From NCBI RefSeq assembly GCF_000430785.1, contig NZ_AUMR01000019.1, forward strand, positions 1 through 64,000: DNA of 64,000 nucleotides, in the 5' to 3' direction. Position 1 is the stretch's first letter; each line of letters opens with the position of its first letter. Origin of the DNA: Ectobacillus panaciterrae DSM 19096 (GTDB lineage: Bacteria > Bacillota > Bacilli > Bacillales > Bacillaceae_G). A model generated the notes under the pieces. It did not search any database, was not told the origin of the DNA, and was given only the letters and a program-made list of their open reading frames with translations. Made by a program: the position numbers and the translations under genes. This document shows positions 7,533 to 16,895 of this stretch, piece by piece.

Positions 7533-8999
7533 TTAGAAGTCGAATCGGGATGTAATCATCTTTTTGCGCGTATAGAAGTTCACGCCATCTTTTCCGTTTA
7601 CATGCAAGTCGCCGTAGAAAGAATCCTTCCAGCCGGAGAATGGAAAAAACGCCATTGTTGCCGGTACGCCGACGTTCACACCCAGCATTCCCGCATCCGC
7701 TTCTTCCCGGAATTGCCGAATCGCCTTTGCGTCCTTTGTATAAATGGTCGCACCGTTTCCGTATCGAGACTTCTGGATATATTCCAATGCTTCATCCAAG
7801 TTCTCTGCACGAAGCAAGCTTAGTACCGGTGCAAAAATTTCATCCTTCGCAATCGTCATCTGCGGCGTTACATGATCAAAAATTGTTGGCCCTAAGAAAA
7901 TTCCTTCAGAGATTTGATCCATTTCCTTGCGGCCGTCCCGGATCAGCTGTGCTCCTTCTCGGACGCCTGTTTCAATATACCCGATTACTTTTTCACGATG
8001 TGATTGACGAATTACAGGCGTTAATAATACTTCTTCATCCAATCCGTTACCTATACTGAGTTCATCCGCTTTATCCTTTAGCGCTTTTACAAAAGCGTCG
8101 TTGTCTCCGACTACCACAACAGCGCTGCACGCCATACAGCGCTGGCCGGCGCTTCCAAAAGCAGATGAGATAATGTGGTCTGCCGCTTTATTCATATCAG
8201 TGTCAGGCATGACGATATGATGATTTTTTGCGCCTGATAAGGCCTGCACTCGTTTTCCTTGCGCCGCAGCGCGCTGATACACGTATTTCGCAACCGGCTG
8301 AGAGCCGACAAACGAAATGGCTTTTACGTCATCATGATCCAAAAGTCCATTTACAACATCATGCGCGCCGTGAACGATATTCAGCACCCCTGCCGGTCCG
8401 CCTGCCTTTGTAAATAATTCAGCAAGCTTGTTCGCCAAAATCGGCGTCCGTTCGGATGGCTTGAGCACAAATGTATTGCCGCATGCAATCGCAAGCGGGA
8501 ACATCCATAACGGCACCATCATCGGGAAGTTAAACGGCGTAATACCTCCAACTACGCCTAACGGATAGCGGAACATTTCAGAATCGATGTCCTCTGCGAT
8601 GCCAGAAAGCGATTCTCCCATTAAAAGCGAGGGAGCGCCTGCGGCGAATTCTACGCACTCTATGCCGCGCTGCACTTCTCCGTATGCTTCCTTATACGCT
8701 TTGCCGTTTTCTAGTACAATCAGCTTTGCCAGCTCTTCATGCTGCTCGGTTAATAAGTAATGATATTTAAATAGAACGCGGGCGCGTTTTGGAACGGGCA
8801 CCTTTTTCCACTCTGCGAACGCTGTCTTTGCGGCTTGTACTGCTTTTTCCACATCTTCTTTTGTAGAGATTCCGACCTTGGCAAGCACTTCGCCAGTTGC
8901 AGGATTCGGAACATCCAGTACTTCACTGCCGCTCGCTTCTACCCATTGTCCGTTAATGAAATTTCTGAGAACCAATGTATCACTCTTTGTCGTTGCCAT
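7533..8999 (-). CDS. mmsA: (Methyl)malonate-semialdehyde dehydrogenase, CoA-acylating
   Basis: A 488-residue aldehyde dehydrogenase of the MmsA/IolA subfamily. [14 protein letters not shown]-type nucleotide region, [13 protein letters not shown] and GQRCMACS (catalytic Cys) match CoA-dependent members rather than ordinary ALDHs, which carry an ELGGK motif. It would convert malonate semialdehyde from the aminotransferase into acetyl-CoA and CO2. It is first in a two-gene unit; the 157 bases upstream, between it and the regulator gene, should hold its promoter. An iolA role cannot be excluded from sequence, but no inositol genes are nearby. Confidence 0.9.
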   Translation of the reverse strand: MATTKSDTLVLRNFINGQWVEASGSEVLDVPNPATGEVLAKVGISTKEDVEKAVQAAKTAFAEWKKVPVPKRARVLFKYHYLLTEQHEELAKLIVLENGKAYKEAYGEVQRGIECVEFAAGAPSLLMGESLSGIAEDIDSEMFRYPLGVVGGITPFNFPMMVPLWMFPLAIACGNTFVLKPSERTPILANKLAELFTKAGGPAGVLNIVHGAHDVVNGLLDHDDVKAISFVGSQPVAKYVYQRAAAQGKRVQALSGAKNHHIVMPDTDMNKAADHIISSAFGSAGQRCMACSAVVVVGDNDAFVKALKDKADELSIGNGLDEEVLLTPVIRQSHREKVIGYIETGVREGAQLIRDGRKEMDQISEGIFLGPTIFDHVTPQMTIAKDEIFAPVLSLLRAENLDEALEYIQKSRYGNGATIYTKDAKAIRQFREEADAGMLGVNVGVPATMAFFPFSGWKDSFYGDLHVNGKDGVNFYTRKKMITSRFDF

Positions 9000-9156
9000 A
9001 AGTCCCCTCCTATATTTTTAATGGCTTTCTATCATTATCTCGTATATACTGCAGGCATTCATTAGACATAGTGTCAAACGCCTCTATCCTTTTCTTCTAC
9101 ATGTTGGTTAGTGTACAGACGTATAAATTTTCTGTAACATAGAGATAGCTTACTGG

Positions 9157-10710
9157 CTACTGATACATTTTTATACGATTCGTTAATATCAAATAATCGT
9201 AAGCCTGCAGCATAAATTCAATAACAAGCCTTTTTTCCGGCTTCATGAAATCTGCACCGAGCAGCTGCTCCAGCTTCGTGATGCGATGATACAGCGTTTG
9301 TCTGACAACGAATAATCGGTTTGCCGTTTCCTGCTTGGAGCCGTTGCAAGCCAAATAGACCCGCAGGGTTTCCATCAGATTTCCTTTATACTTTTGATCA
9401 TAGCAAATGACAGGATCTAAGTATTCAAGGACAATTTCCTGCAAATCGCTATGCTTATGTATCATGGAAATCAAACGGTACATGTGCAAATCTTCATAGA
9501 AATGGCACTGCTTTCCTGTATTTTGTTGTACTTTAATCGCTTCCTTTGCTGTTAAGAAGCCTTTCGTGAAATCTTCAAGCTGTTCACTGAACTTTCCGAC
9601 CCCAATCGTAACGGCAAGTTTTTGTTTCTTCATAAAATCGGATTGCATCAGTCGCTGCAGGCCGCTTTCAATCCGTTGTCTCATTTTGCTGTCCCGATTG
9701 TTTAATAGAACAAAAGCAAGTTCATTTCGTTTCTCTGTACAAAGCGCGGAAAACCCGAACTGTTCAAAGATTGTCCGGAATAGCAGTTTAAAATATATAA
9801 AATCGGTATCTAAATCTTGAAACTTGCAAATGCACACCGTTCCGCCTTTCGGTTTATGCGGCATTCGATGACTCACGAGAAACCCCATGATTTCATCTTC
9901 ATCATGCTCCCCGGAAAGCCAGCTGTGCACCCACTCGTTTTCCTCTGCCCTTCTTTTCTCTTCTACATATAAATCACGAAGTAAATGCTGTGCAAGTGCT
10001 GTAGCTGTTCGATCCAGAATGAGCGTGTCGTATTCAGTGACTTCATCGGCTGTGTAAATAAAGAGGTCTGCATAATTTTGCCCGAGCAGCTGAATACATT
10101 GATGGGCTGTTTTGCGTTCATCAACACCTTTTACTCTCTCTACATTCTCATAAGGCAAAACATATTTTTTATTTCCATTCATTTGAAACACCACAGTATG
10201 ACCGAGATGATGCTGCAGCAGCTCAAGAATCTCTTTGCAATTTCGGATAGACAGCAGTTTCTTGTTTAACACTTGCGAATATTGTTCAAGGTTTGAAATC
10301 ATTTGATATTGCTGATTGATGAGATGAGAGTGGATATCGTGCGTAATCTCTACATACGGAACTTCCTGTTGAAAGAGCAGGATGGGAAATGCATGATCGT
10401 TTGCCAAACGGATGATGTCCTGCGGGATTCGGAAAGGGTGTCTTGTCATATCAATGCATAAACCGGATGCTTGCATTTCGAGAAGCTCTTGCAAAAACGA
10501 GAGGAACAATGCCGGGTCTTCTTTCCATCCTAATCCTGTTGATAAAACGAGCTCCTGCCCTTTTAAAAGTGTTTTGACGTTTGCCACTTCTAGTATATGC
10601 ACCCATTTGACGGCACGCTGCAACCCTGCTTCTCCGGCAATTATTTCAGCTTTTTCAAAATGTTTTCGTTTTAAAATATCTGTCATCGTAAGCTGGAAGT
10701 GATGCTGCAT
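9157..10710 (-). CDS. PucR-family transcriptional regulator
   Basis: A 517-residue regulator with an N-terminal PucR domain (TMTDILKRKHFEKAEIIAGEAGLQRAVKWVHILEV) and a C-terminal PucR-type helix-turn-helix (ETLRVYLACNGSKQETANRLFVVRQTLYHRITKLEQLLG). ATG 10710 (MQHHFQL) is chosen for its AGAGGTGA site; an earlier in-frame codon is less good. PucR proteins activate purine or pyrimidine breakdown genes when a ring-opening intermediate is present. Its position between the two transcription units, on the same strand, suggests it controls both. The ligand is not deducible. Confidence 0.9.
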   Translation of the reverse strand: MQHHFQLTMTDILKRKHFEKAEIIAGEAGLQRAVKWVHILEVANVKTLLKGQELVLSTGLGWKEDPALFLSFLQELLEMQASGLCIDMTRHPFRIPQDIIRLANDHAFPILLFQQEVPYVEITHDIHSHLINQQYQMISNLEQYSQVLNKKLLSIRNCKEILELLQHHLGHTVVFQMNGNKKYVLPYENVERVKGVDERKTAHQCIQLLGQNYADLFIYTADEVTEYDTLILDRTATALAQHLLRDLYVEEKRRAEENEWVHSWLSGEHDEDEIMGFLVSHRMPHKPKGGTVCICKFQDLDTDFIYFKLLFRTIFEQFGFSALCTEKRNELAFVLLNNRDSKMRQRIESGLQRLMQSDFMKKQKLAVTIGVGKFSEQLEDFTKGFLTAKEAIKVQQNTGKQCHFYEDLHMYRLISMIHKHSDLQEIVLEYLDPVICYDQKYKGNLMETLRVYLACNGSKQETANRLFVVRQTLYHRITKLEQLLGADFMKPEKRLVIEFMLQAYDYLILTNRIKMYQ

Positions 10711-10786
10711 ATCTTCACCTCTTCTAAAAAGCATAATGAGTATACTATTCGTGTTTTTAAAAGAGCATTCCTTCTTTTCTCAAAAT

Positions 10787-10820
10787 GAAACAGGACCGGC
10801 GTACATGCCGGTCCTGTTTC
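10787..10820 (-). terminator. Terminator after the permease/small ORF unit
   Basis: GAAACAGGACCGGC pairs exactly with GCCGGTCCTGTTTC around a 6-base loop, directly at the stop of the 73-residue ORF, with a T-rich reverse-strand tail. It separates the preT-to-small-ORF unit from the regulator gene. Confidence 0.88.
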
Positions 10821-11042
10821 TTAGGAAACGCTGCTCATTTGTTTAATGAGAAGAGCCGAAAAATATTTGCGCGCATCCGCGGTCATGATATGCAGCGTTT
10901 GGGGTTCTTCTGCTTCTCCTTGCTTTTCAAAATCAACAAAAGCCCCGTCAAGCGTTTCCCGGATATTTGCAATCAAATAGCCCTTTTGAATGAGAAAATC
11001 AATTTTATCGCGCTCTGCCAAAAATTCCGTATGTGATGACAT
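10821..11042 (-). CDS. Small uncharacterised protein of the pyrimidine operon
   Basis: A 73-residue soluble protein (MSSHTEFLAERDKIDFLIQK...). ATG 11042 has AAGGAG 8 bases upstream, whereas a GTG three codons earlier overlaps that site. No cysteine motif or membrane segment is visible. It lies 18 bases behind the permease and just before the terminator, so it is the last gene of the preT operon. Fixed position suggests an accessory role, but I recognise no family. Confidence 0.65.
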   Translation of the reverse strand: MSSHTEFLAERDKIDFLIQKGYLIANIRETLDGAFVDFEKQGEAEEPQTLHIMTADARKYFSALLIKQMSSVS

Positions 11043-11060
11043 ACAAAACACTCCTTTTCT

Positions 11061-12581
11061 TTAAATAGGCTGCTCTTTGCCGACAACCACTTCTTCCGTC
11101 ACCGGACCTTTGATATTCGTGATTTTCTCATATTCACCTTCCCGTAAAACACTTTTATCATCTTTCATTAAATAAGCGTAAATGCCCATGGAAATGATTA
11201 ATCCGAAGGCCAAAGCATTTTCCCATATGAAGTGCAGTCCTGAAATCATCAATCCGAGTATAGGAACAGCAATTCCGCAAATTAAGGCGTAAACCCCGTT
11301 TTTATTAAATCCGCTCGAATAGTTGTAACGTCCGCCAGGTTCATATAGTTCTTTGAGAACCATTTTTCTGCGGCGGACAAGCCAATAGTCCGCGATGGCG
11401 ATTCCATCAATCGGTCCTAGCAAAGCACCGTATGTGCCAAGCCAGCCGAATATATAGTTTCCAAAGTTAGACATGATATACCACGGCTGCATCATAATGG
11501 CGAAAACTCCAGTAATAAGGACGCCAATTCCGAATGTAATCCGTTTTGGATGCAAATTCTCGATGGCACGGGCAGGAGCTACGATGTTAGCTCCGACGTT
11601 AATCGTTAGGGAAGAAATAACAATGACAACTGTTCCTAAAAAGATAACCAACGGCGGGAATTTAGCGAGCAGCTGTACGGGATCCCATATAGCCTGGCCG
11701 AATATAACGACAGTCGCTGATGTAACCGCAATACCGATAAAAGAAAAGATGGTCATTGTAATCGGAAGGGAGGATGCTTGAGCAACCATTTGCGATTTTT
11801 GACTTTTTGCATATCGGCAAAAATCAGGAATATTCAAGGCCAGCGTAGCCCAAAAAGAGATAACTCCCATGAGTGCAGGGAAAAATATTTTTAAAAACTC
11901 GCCCGTTGTTTCGAATTTAGAAGGAGTTTCCAAAATGGGGCCCAAACCTCCCGCACGGGTGAATGCCCAGCCAAATAGGACGATGGCTGCAACAGCTATG
12001 GTAGGGGCGGCGATTGCCCCCAATGTTTTAATCGCCTGTGGACCTTTATATGCCACACCGACATTTAATGCCCAAAACAGTGCGAACACTATGGCTGTAT
12101 GTCCGGGTAAATCCGCCCAAGCCCGGAATGAGGCTGACAACAATGTATCGATTGCAGTGGTTCCAATCCATGTATTAATCCCGAACCATCCAGCAGCCAC
12201 AACGGCACGGGCCAAGGCAGGAATGTGCGCCCCTTTTGCCCCGAACCAAAGCCGTGCGAAAACAGGATACGGAATACCAAACTTTGTCCCGGCATGAGCA
12301 TTCAGTAGAATCGGAATAAGAACAATTACATTGCCAAGAAAAATCGTTCCGATAGCTTGCCACCAGTTCATTCCTAATGAAATCATCCCGCTGGCCATTG
12401 TGTAGGTCGGGATGCATAAACACATCCCGATCCACAAGGTAGCGAAATTCAATCCTTTCCATGAATGTTCCTGTAAGGTCGTCGGCCGCAAATCGTCATT
12501 CCACATCGGGCTGTCGCTTAACTTTTGAGCAGCTTCGTCTGTCAGGGTTACAATCCCGTTTTGTTCAATCTGTGTCTTCAT
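11061..12581 (-). CDS. NCS1-family nucleobase/hydantoin permease
   Basis: A 506-residue membrane carrier of the NCS1 family (Mhp1/PucI/allantoin type): NDDLRPTTLQEHSWKGLNFATLWIGMCLCIPTYTMASG at the N-terminus, then 12 predicted helices, including the conserved AAGWFGINTWIG segment and a YxxxGRYNY-like motif near the C-terminus. It probably imports uracil, dihydrouracil, hydantoin or allantoin by sodium or proton symport. It follows the dihydropyrimidinase gene and a repeat element. AAGGGGGG precedes the ATG. Confidence 0.9.
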   Translation of the reverse strand: MKTQIEQNGIVTLTDEAAQKLSDSPMWNDDLRPTTLQEHSWKGLNFATLWIGMCLCIPTYTMASGMISLGMNWWQAIGTIFLGNVIVLIPILLNAHAGTKFGIPYPVFARLWFGAKGAHIPALARAVVAAGWFGINTWIGTTAIDTLLSASFRAWADLPGHTAIVFALFWALNVGVAYKGPQAIKTLGAIAAPTIAVAAIVLFGWAFTRAGGLGPILETPSKFETTGEFLKIFFPALMGVISFWATLALNIPDFCRYAKSQKSQMVAQASSLPITMTIFSFIGIAVTSATVVIFGQAIWDPVQLLAKFPPLVIFLGTVVIVISSLTINVGANIVAPARAIENLHPKRITFGIGVLITGVFAIMMQPWYIMSNFGNYIFGWLGTYGALLGPIDGIAIADYWLVRRRKMVLKELYEPGGRYNYSSGFNKNGVYALICGIAVPILGLMISGLHFIWENALAFGLIISMGIYAYLMKDDKSVLREGEYEKITNIKGPVTEEVVVGKEQPI

Positions 12582-12604
12582 AAAACCCCCCCTTTTTCAG
12601 AATA

Positions 12605-12747
12605 GATGAGATAAGGTGAAACTTCATTCTTGGAGCTCTTTTCTCCAAGAATGTTAGTTGAACCAATCGGGTTCTTACCGTCCGTTTTCCCTCTCGCTTT
12701 GGCCCCTTTGCTACGGACGGTTAGAACGAGATAAGGTGAAACTTCAT
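12605..12747. repeat. Intergenic repeat element bounded by 20-bp direct repeats
   Basis: GAGATAAGGTGAAACTTCAT occurs at 12608-12627 and again at 12728-12747, exactly 120 bases apart. Between them lie two hairpins: CATTCTTGGAG/CTCCAAGAATG (11-bp stem) and ACCGTCCG/CGGACGGT. It fills the gap between dihydropyrimidinase and permease, so it is transcribed. It looks like a small mobile or duplicated palindromic repeat; similar sequences are scattered in Bacillus genomes as far as I recall, but I cannot check the family. Confidence 0.7.
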
Positions 12748-12756
12748 CAGCCAATA

Positions 12757-14172
12757 TCACTGTATGGATATAGTCTCTTGCTGTTTTAAAGTATCTTCGC
12801 CGTATTTTTTTCTCTTTAAATACGTTCCATAACCAGGCTTTCCGACAAATCGCTTGTCGCGCACAACAAATTCTCCGCGGCAGAGGACACTCACTGGTTC
12901 TCCAGTCACTCGCATACCTTCAAACGCGTTATAATCGACCGCCATATGGTGAGTGGCTGCCGAAATCACGCGTTCCGCGGTCGGATCGAAAATGACCAAG
13001 TCTGCGTCAGATCCCACTGCAACCGTACCTTTTTGCGGGAATAAACCGAACAGCTTGGCAATGCGAGTAGAGGTAATCTCAACAAACTGGTTCAAGGAAA
13101 TTCTGCCTTTCTTTACACCTTCAGAGAACAGAACGCTCACTCGGTCTTCGATAATCGGCCCGCCGTTTGGAATTTTTGTAAAGTCTCCCCTTCCAAGCTC
13201 TTTTTGTCCTTTAAAATCAAAGGAACATTGGTCTGATCCGAGCGTTTGCAGCTGTCCGTTTTTCAGTGCGTTCCACAGCACCTCCTGATGCCATTTTTCA
13301 CGCAGCGGCGGAGACCAAACGTACTTCGCTCCTTCAAAGTTCGGCTTCTCTAAATAAGATCGATCCAGAACCAAATATTGCGGGCACGTTTCTCCCCATA
13401 CGTCCAGGCCTTTGTTTCTTGCTTCTGCAATTTTTTCAACCGCCTCTGCACAAGAAACGTGAACGACATACAGCTGCGAATCCGCTAAAGCCGTCAGCTG
13501 GCAAGCACGGCCCGTTGCTTCCCCCTCCACTTCAGGCGGTCTTGTTAACGCATGATAGATCGGCTCTGTTTTTCCTTCCTCCAACGCTTGCTTCGTTAAG
13601 TAATCGATGACATCGCCGTTTTCTGCATGCACCATGACGAGCGCCCCCAGCTTCTTCGCCTCAATGAGCGTGCGGTACAATGTGCCGTCATCCGCCTGGA
13701 ATACGTTTTTATAAGCCATGAAGACTTTAAAAGATGTGATTCCTTCTTCAATGACTTGCGGCAGCTCGTTTAGGACGGCTTCATTGATTTCACCGATCAT
13801 CAAGTGGAAGCTGTAATCGATGACTGCTTTTTCTTTTGATTTGTCATGCCACGTTTGAATTGAATTTTGCAACGACTCGCCTTTATTTGTTAAGCAAAAA
13901 TCAATGATTGTTGTCGTTCCGCCAAAGGCAGCTGCCATCGTACCTGTTTCAAAATCGTCCTTTGTAACCGTTCCGCCAAACGGCATATCCAAATGCGTAT
14001 GCGGATCAATCGCACCCGGAAAAATGTAACAGCCATTTGCATCTACTACTTCCGCGTCTTCTCTTGACAGCTGGTGTCCAATTGCAGAAATTTTTCCGTT
14101 TTCAATTAATACGTCTGCTTTGTATGTATCCGCAGCCGTGACAATGATTCCATTTACAATAATCTTTTTCAC
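12757..14172 (-). CDS. hydA: Dihydropyrimidinase / D-hydantoinase
   Basis: A 471-residue cyclic amidohydrolase. DPHTHLDMPF gives the two metal-binding histidines near residue 58, SFKVFMAYK the carbamylated lysine near 148, and further metal ligands follow in VMVHAENG, YVVHVSCAEA and the SDQCSF Asp region. It opens the ring of dihydrouracil/dihydrothymine (or 5-substituted hydantoins) to N-carbamoyl-beta-amino acids. It sits between PreA and the permease in one operon. Sequence does not separate dihydropyrimidinase from hydantoinase, but the preTA neighbours favour dihydropyrimidinase. Confidence 0.92.
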   Translation of the reverse strand: MKKIIVNGIIVTAADTYKADVLIENGKISAIGHQLSREDAEVVDANGCYIFPGAIDPHTHLDMPFGGTVTKDDFETGTMAAAFGGTTTIIDFCLTNKGESLQNSIQTWHDKSKEKAVIDYSFHLMIGEINEAVLNELPQVIEEGITSFKVFMAYKNVFQADDGTLYRTLIEAKKLGALVMVHAENGDVIDYLTKQALEEGKTEPIYHALTRPPEVEGEATGRACQLTALADSQLYVVHVSCAEAVEKIAEARNKGLDVWGETCPQYLVLDRSYLEKPNFEGAKYVWSPPLREKWHQEVLWNALKNGQLQTLGSDQCSFDFKGQKELGRGDFTKIPNGGPIIEDRVSVLFSEGVKKGRISLNQFVEITSTRIAKLFGLFPQKGTVAVGSDADLVIFDPTAERVISAATHHMAVDYNAFEGMRVTGEPVSVLCRGEFVVRDKRFVGKPGYGTYLKRKKYGEDTLKQQETISIQ

Positions 14173-14202
14173 TGAATTTCCTCCTTTATCCTGATTCGTT
14201 CC

Positions 14203-14238
14203 ACTACCATCAGCAGGAATGATCCTGCTGATGGTAGT
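14203..14238 (-). other. Perfect 16-bp intercistronic stem-loop
   Basis: ACTACCATCAGCAGGA pairs exactly with TCCTGCTGATGGTAGT around a 4-base loop, between preA and the dihydropyrimidinase gene. There is no T run on the reverse strand, so it is more likely an mRNA processing or stability element than a terminator. It may lower or separate expression of the two parts of the operon. Confidence 0.75.
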
Positions 14239-14244
14239 TTCACT

Positions 14245-15531
14245 TTATTTCAAACTATCAATCTTACAGCTTGCAGATGCGGATAACGCTGCCTGACGCT
14301 CGTTCCAAGTCATCGGCGGCAGTTCGTTTTTCAGTTCTACCATCGAAATAGCTCCTTCTTCCGGACAGACGATCGAGCATAAATTGCATCCGACACAGTC
14401 CTCTTCGCGTACGCGCAAGTAGCTGTTTCCGGCAGTGTCTTTCAACATGTCAATGCACTGATGCGATGTATCTTCGCAAGCGATATGGCATTTGTTGCAG
14501 TTGATGCAAATATCCGTATTGATGCGGGCCACCACTTTATAGTTGAGGTCTAAATTGCCCCAATCTGAGTATCTCGGAACAGCCTTTCCGACCAAGTCCA
14601 TCACAGAGGCGATTCCTTTTTCATCCAAGTAGTTATTCAAGCCGTCAATCATATCTTCTACAATACGGAAGCCGTGGTGCATAGCGGCTGTACACACTTG
14701 TACGCCAGTCGCTCCCATGAGCATGAATTCCACGGCATCCTTCCAGCTTGAAACGCCGCCCATGCCTGAAATCGGAACGGTGATATGCGGATTGCGCGCA
14801 CATTCTGCCACCATGTTCAGCGCAATCGGCTTTACTGCCGGACCGCAGTAGCCGCCGTGCGCTCCTTTTCCAGCAACGTGCGGAATCGTATTCCATGAAT
14901 CCAAATCAACTCCGGCCAAGCTGTTAATTGTATTAATCATGCTTACCGCATCAGCGCCGCCGCGAACCGCAGCTTCAGCTGTAACCGTGATATCTGTAAT
15001 GTTCGGCGTAAGCTTGACGATAACCGGTGTTTTCGCTGCCTCTTTCGCCCAATGCGTTTGCTTTTCAACAAGCGCAGGCACTTGACCGGAAGCCGATCCC
15101 ATGCCGCGTTCCGCCATTCCGTGCGGACACCCAAAGTTCAGTTCTAGCCCGTCGACGCCGACATCCTCCACACGTTTTACAATCTCATGCCACTTTTCCT
15201 GCTTCGGTTCCACCATAAGAGACGCGATGATTGGATGATTTGGAAAACGTTTCTTTGTTTCATAGATTTCTTTTAAATTCACTTCAAGAGGACGGTCCGT
15301 AATAAGCTCGATATTATTGAAGCCCGCCACACGCTGCCCGTTAAAGCTGACAGCTGCAAATCGGGATGATACGTTCAAAATCGGTTCTCCCAGCGTTTTC
15401 CAAACAGCGCCGCCCCAGCCTGCTTCAAACGCTCGTTGTACTTGATATCTGGAATTCGTCGGGGGTGCTGACGCGAGCCAAAACGGGTTCGGTGACTGTA
15501 TGCCTGCCAAATTGATTCGTAAATCTGCCAT
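14245..15531 (-). CDS. preA: NAD-dependent dihydropyrimidine dehydrogenase, PreA subunit
   Basis: A 428-residue protein with an FMN-binding dihydroorotate-dehydrogenase-like barrel (GIQSPNPFWLASAPPT near the start; ELNFGCPHG; SGMGGVSSWKDAVEFMLMGA near residue 255) and a C-terminal ferredoxin domain with two [4Fe-4S] motifs, CINCNKCHIACE and CVGCNLCSIVCPE. It is the catalytic half that reduces uracil or thymine to the dihydro form. The gene starts 14 bases after preT, consistent with a PreTA complex. Confidence 0.94.
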   Translation of the reverse strand: MADLRINLAGIQSPNPFWLASAPPTNSRYQVQRAFEAGWGGAVWKTLGEPILNVSSRFAAVSFNGQRVAGFNNIELITDRPLEVNLKEIYETKKRFPNHPIIASLMVEPKQEKWHEIVKRVEDVGVDGLELNFGCPHGMAERGMGSASGQVPALVEKQTHWAKEAAKTPVIVKLTPNITDITVTAEAAVRGGADAVSMINTINSLAGVDLDSWNTIPHVAGKGAHGGYCGPAVKPIALNMVAECARNPHITVPISGMGGVSSWKDAVEFMLMGATGVQVCTAAMHHGFRIVEDMIDGLNNYLDEKGIASVMDLVGKAVPRYSDWGNLDLNYKVVARINTDICINCNKCHIACEDTSHQCIDMLKDTAGNSYLRVREEDCVGCNLCSIVCPEEGAISMVELKNELPPMTWNERQAALSASASCKIDSLK

Positions 15532-15545
15532 AGCGTGTCTCCTCC

Positions 15546-16895
15546 TTAAGCTGTTTCAGCAGCTGTTTTTATTAATTGTTCATGAATAGCATAAGCTGTC
15601 TGCTTTCCTTGCTGCGCAGCCGTTACAACCATCGCTTCCCCTTGTCCTTTTCCAAATACAACGTCACCACAGGCAAAAACTTTAGGGTTGGAGGTTTGAT
15701 ACGTTTTCAAATCTACTGTGACAACGCCTGACTTATGCGCTAATGCAAACTCTTCGATCAGCTCAAGATGTCTGACTTGCCCGATCGCCTTAATAACGCC
15801 GTCTGCCGGCAATACAAACTCAGATCCTGCTACCGGTACAGGACGGCGTCTTCCATCCTCGCCTGCTTCTGTCAATTCCATTTTGATGCATTCAATGCCG
15901 ATGACGTTTCCTTCTCCATTGCCGACTATGCGCTTTGGAGCCGTCAGCCATCTGAATTCAACGCTGTCTTGCTTGGCAAATTTATACTCGAAGTCATAAG
16001 CCGTCATTTCTTCTTTTGTACGACGGTATAAAATTTTGACGTTTTCAGCACCGAGACGGACAGAGCATGTAGCGGCGTCGATCGCTGTGTTGCCGGCACC
16101 GATAACAACCATCCATTTTCCTGCATATTCGCTCGGCAGCTCGTTGCCTTTTGTTTGTTTCACAAACTCAATCGCATCATGAACACCGTTCAGTTCTTCT
16201 CCTTCGATATGGAGATCAGGAACACGTCCCATGCCGATTGCCAAGACAACAGCGTCAAACCCATCTAATAATTCCTGTGCTGGAATATCTGTTCCGATAC
16301 GCGTATTTGTACGAATTTCTACATTGAGCCTTCTGACTTGATTCACTTCCCAATGAGAAACAGCTTGCGGCAAACGGAACGAAACAATACCATACGTATT
16401 GAGTCCGCCGGCTTCTTGTTCCGCTTCGAAGATTGTAACAGCATATCCCATCCGAGCCAGCTCGCGCGCCGCTGAAAGACCGGCTGGACCGCTGCCGACA
16501 ATCGCCACCGTTTTTCCGTTTTTGTTTCCTGCTTCAAATAACGTCTGTTCATTTTGAATGGCCCAGTCTGTTGCATAGCGCTGCAAATTGCCGATCATAA
16601 TCGGCTTTGTAGAATGATTTAGCACGCACGCCTCTTCGCACAGCTCTTCTGTCGGGCATACACGCGAGCAGCTTGCGCCGACAGGGTTGGAAAGCATGAT
16701 TGTTTTGGCGGAACCCTTTATATTTTCGGAAGCGATTTTCTTAATGAACGACGGGATGTCAATTCCAGTTGGACACGCTTGAATACAAGGTGCATCGTAA
16801 CAATATAAACAACGATTCGCTTCTTCTATTGCTTCGCGTTTGGATAGACCAGCCTCTATCTCTTGAAAGTTTCTTTCTAACTGTGCTTTGTTCAA
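15546..16895 (-). CDS. preT: Dihydropyrimidine dehydrogenase, PreT (NAD(P)H) subunit
   Basis: A 449-residue flavoprotein of the glutamate-synthase small-subunit type. The N-terminal domain has Fe-S cysteines (CLYCYDAPCIQACP and CSRVCPTEELCEEAC). An FAD dinucleotide fold follows (VAIVGSGPAGLSAA, near residue 130) and then an NAD(P) site (VVIGAGNTAIDAAT). It passes electrons from NAD(P)H to PreA. It is the first gene of the pyrimidine operon and is preceded by a ~430-base leader with regulatory structures. The combination with preA and dihydropyrimidinase makes this assignment firm over GltD. Confidence 0.93.
   Translation of the reverse strand: MNKAQLERNFQEIEAGLSKREAIEEANRCLYCYDAPCIQACPTGIDIPSFIKKIASENIKGSAKTIMLSNPVGASCSRVCPTEELCEEACVLNHSTKPIMIGNLQRYATDWAIQNEQTLFEAGNKNGKTVAIVGSGPAGLSAARELARMGYAVTIFEAEQEAGGLNTYGIVSFRLPQAVSHWEVNQVRRLNVEIRTNTRIGTDIPAQELLDGFDAVVLAIGMGRVPDLHIEGEELNGVHDAIEFVKQTKGNELPSEYAGKWMVVIGAGNTAIDAATCSVRLGAENVKILYRRTKEEMTAYDFEYKFAKQDSVEFRWLTAPKRIVGNGEGNVIGIECIKMELTEAGEDGRRRPVPVAGSEFVLPADGVIKAIGQVRHLELIEEFALAHKSGVVTVDLKTYQTSNPKVFACGDVVFGKGQGEAMVVTAAQQGKQTAYAIHEQLIKTAAETA

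Noticed and set aside
14203-14238. The perfect stem-loop between preA and dihydropyrimidinase as a terminator
   Set aside because: It lacks a T run on the coding strand and lies inside an otherwise continuous operon.
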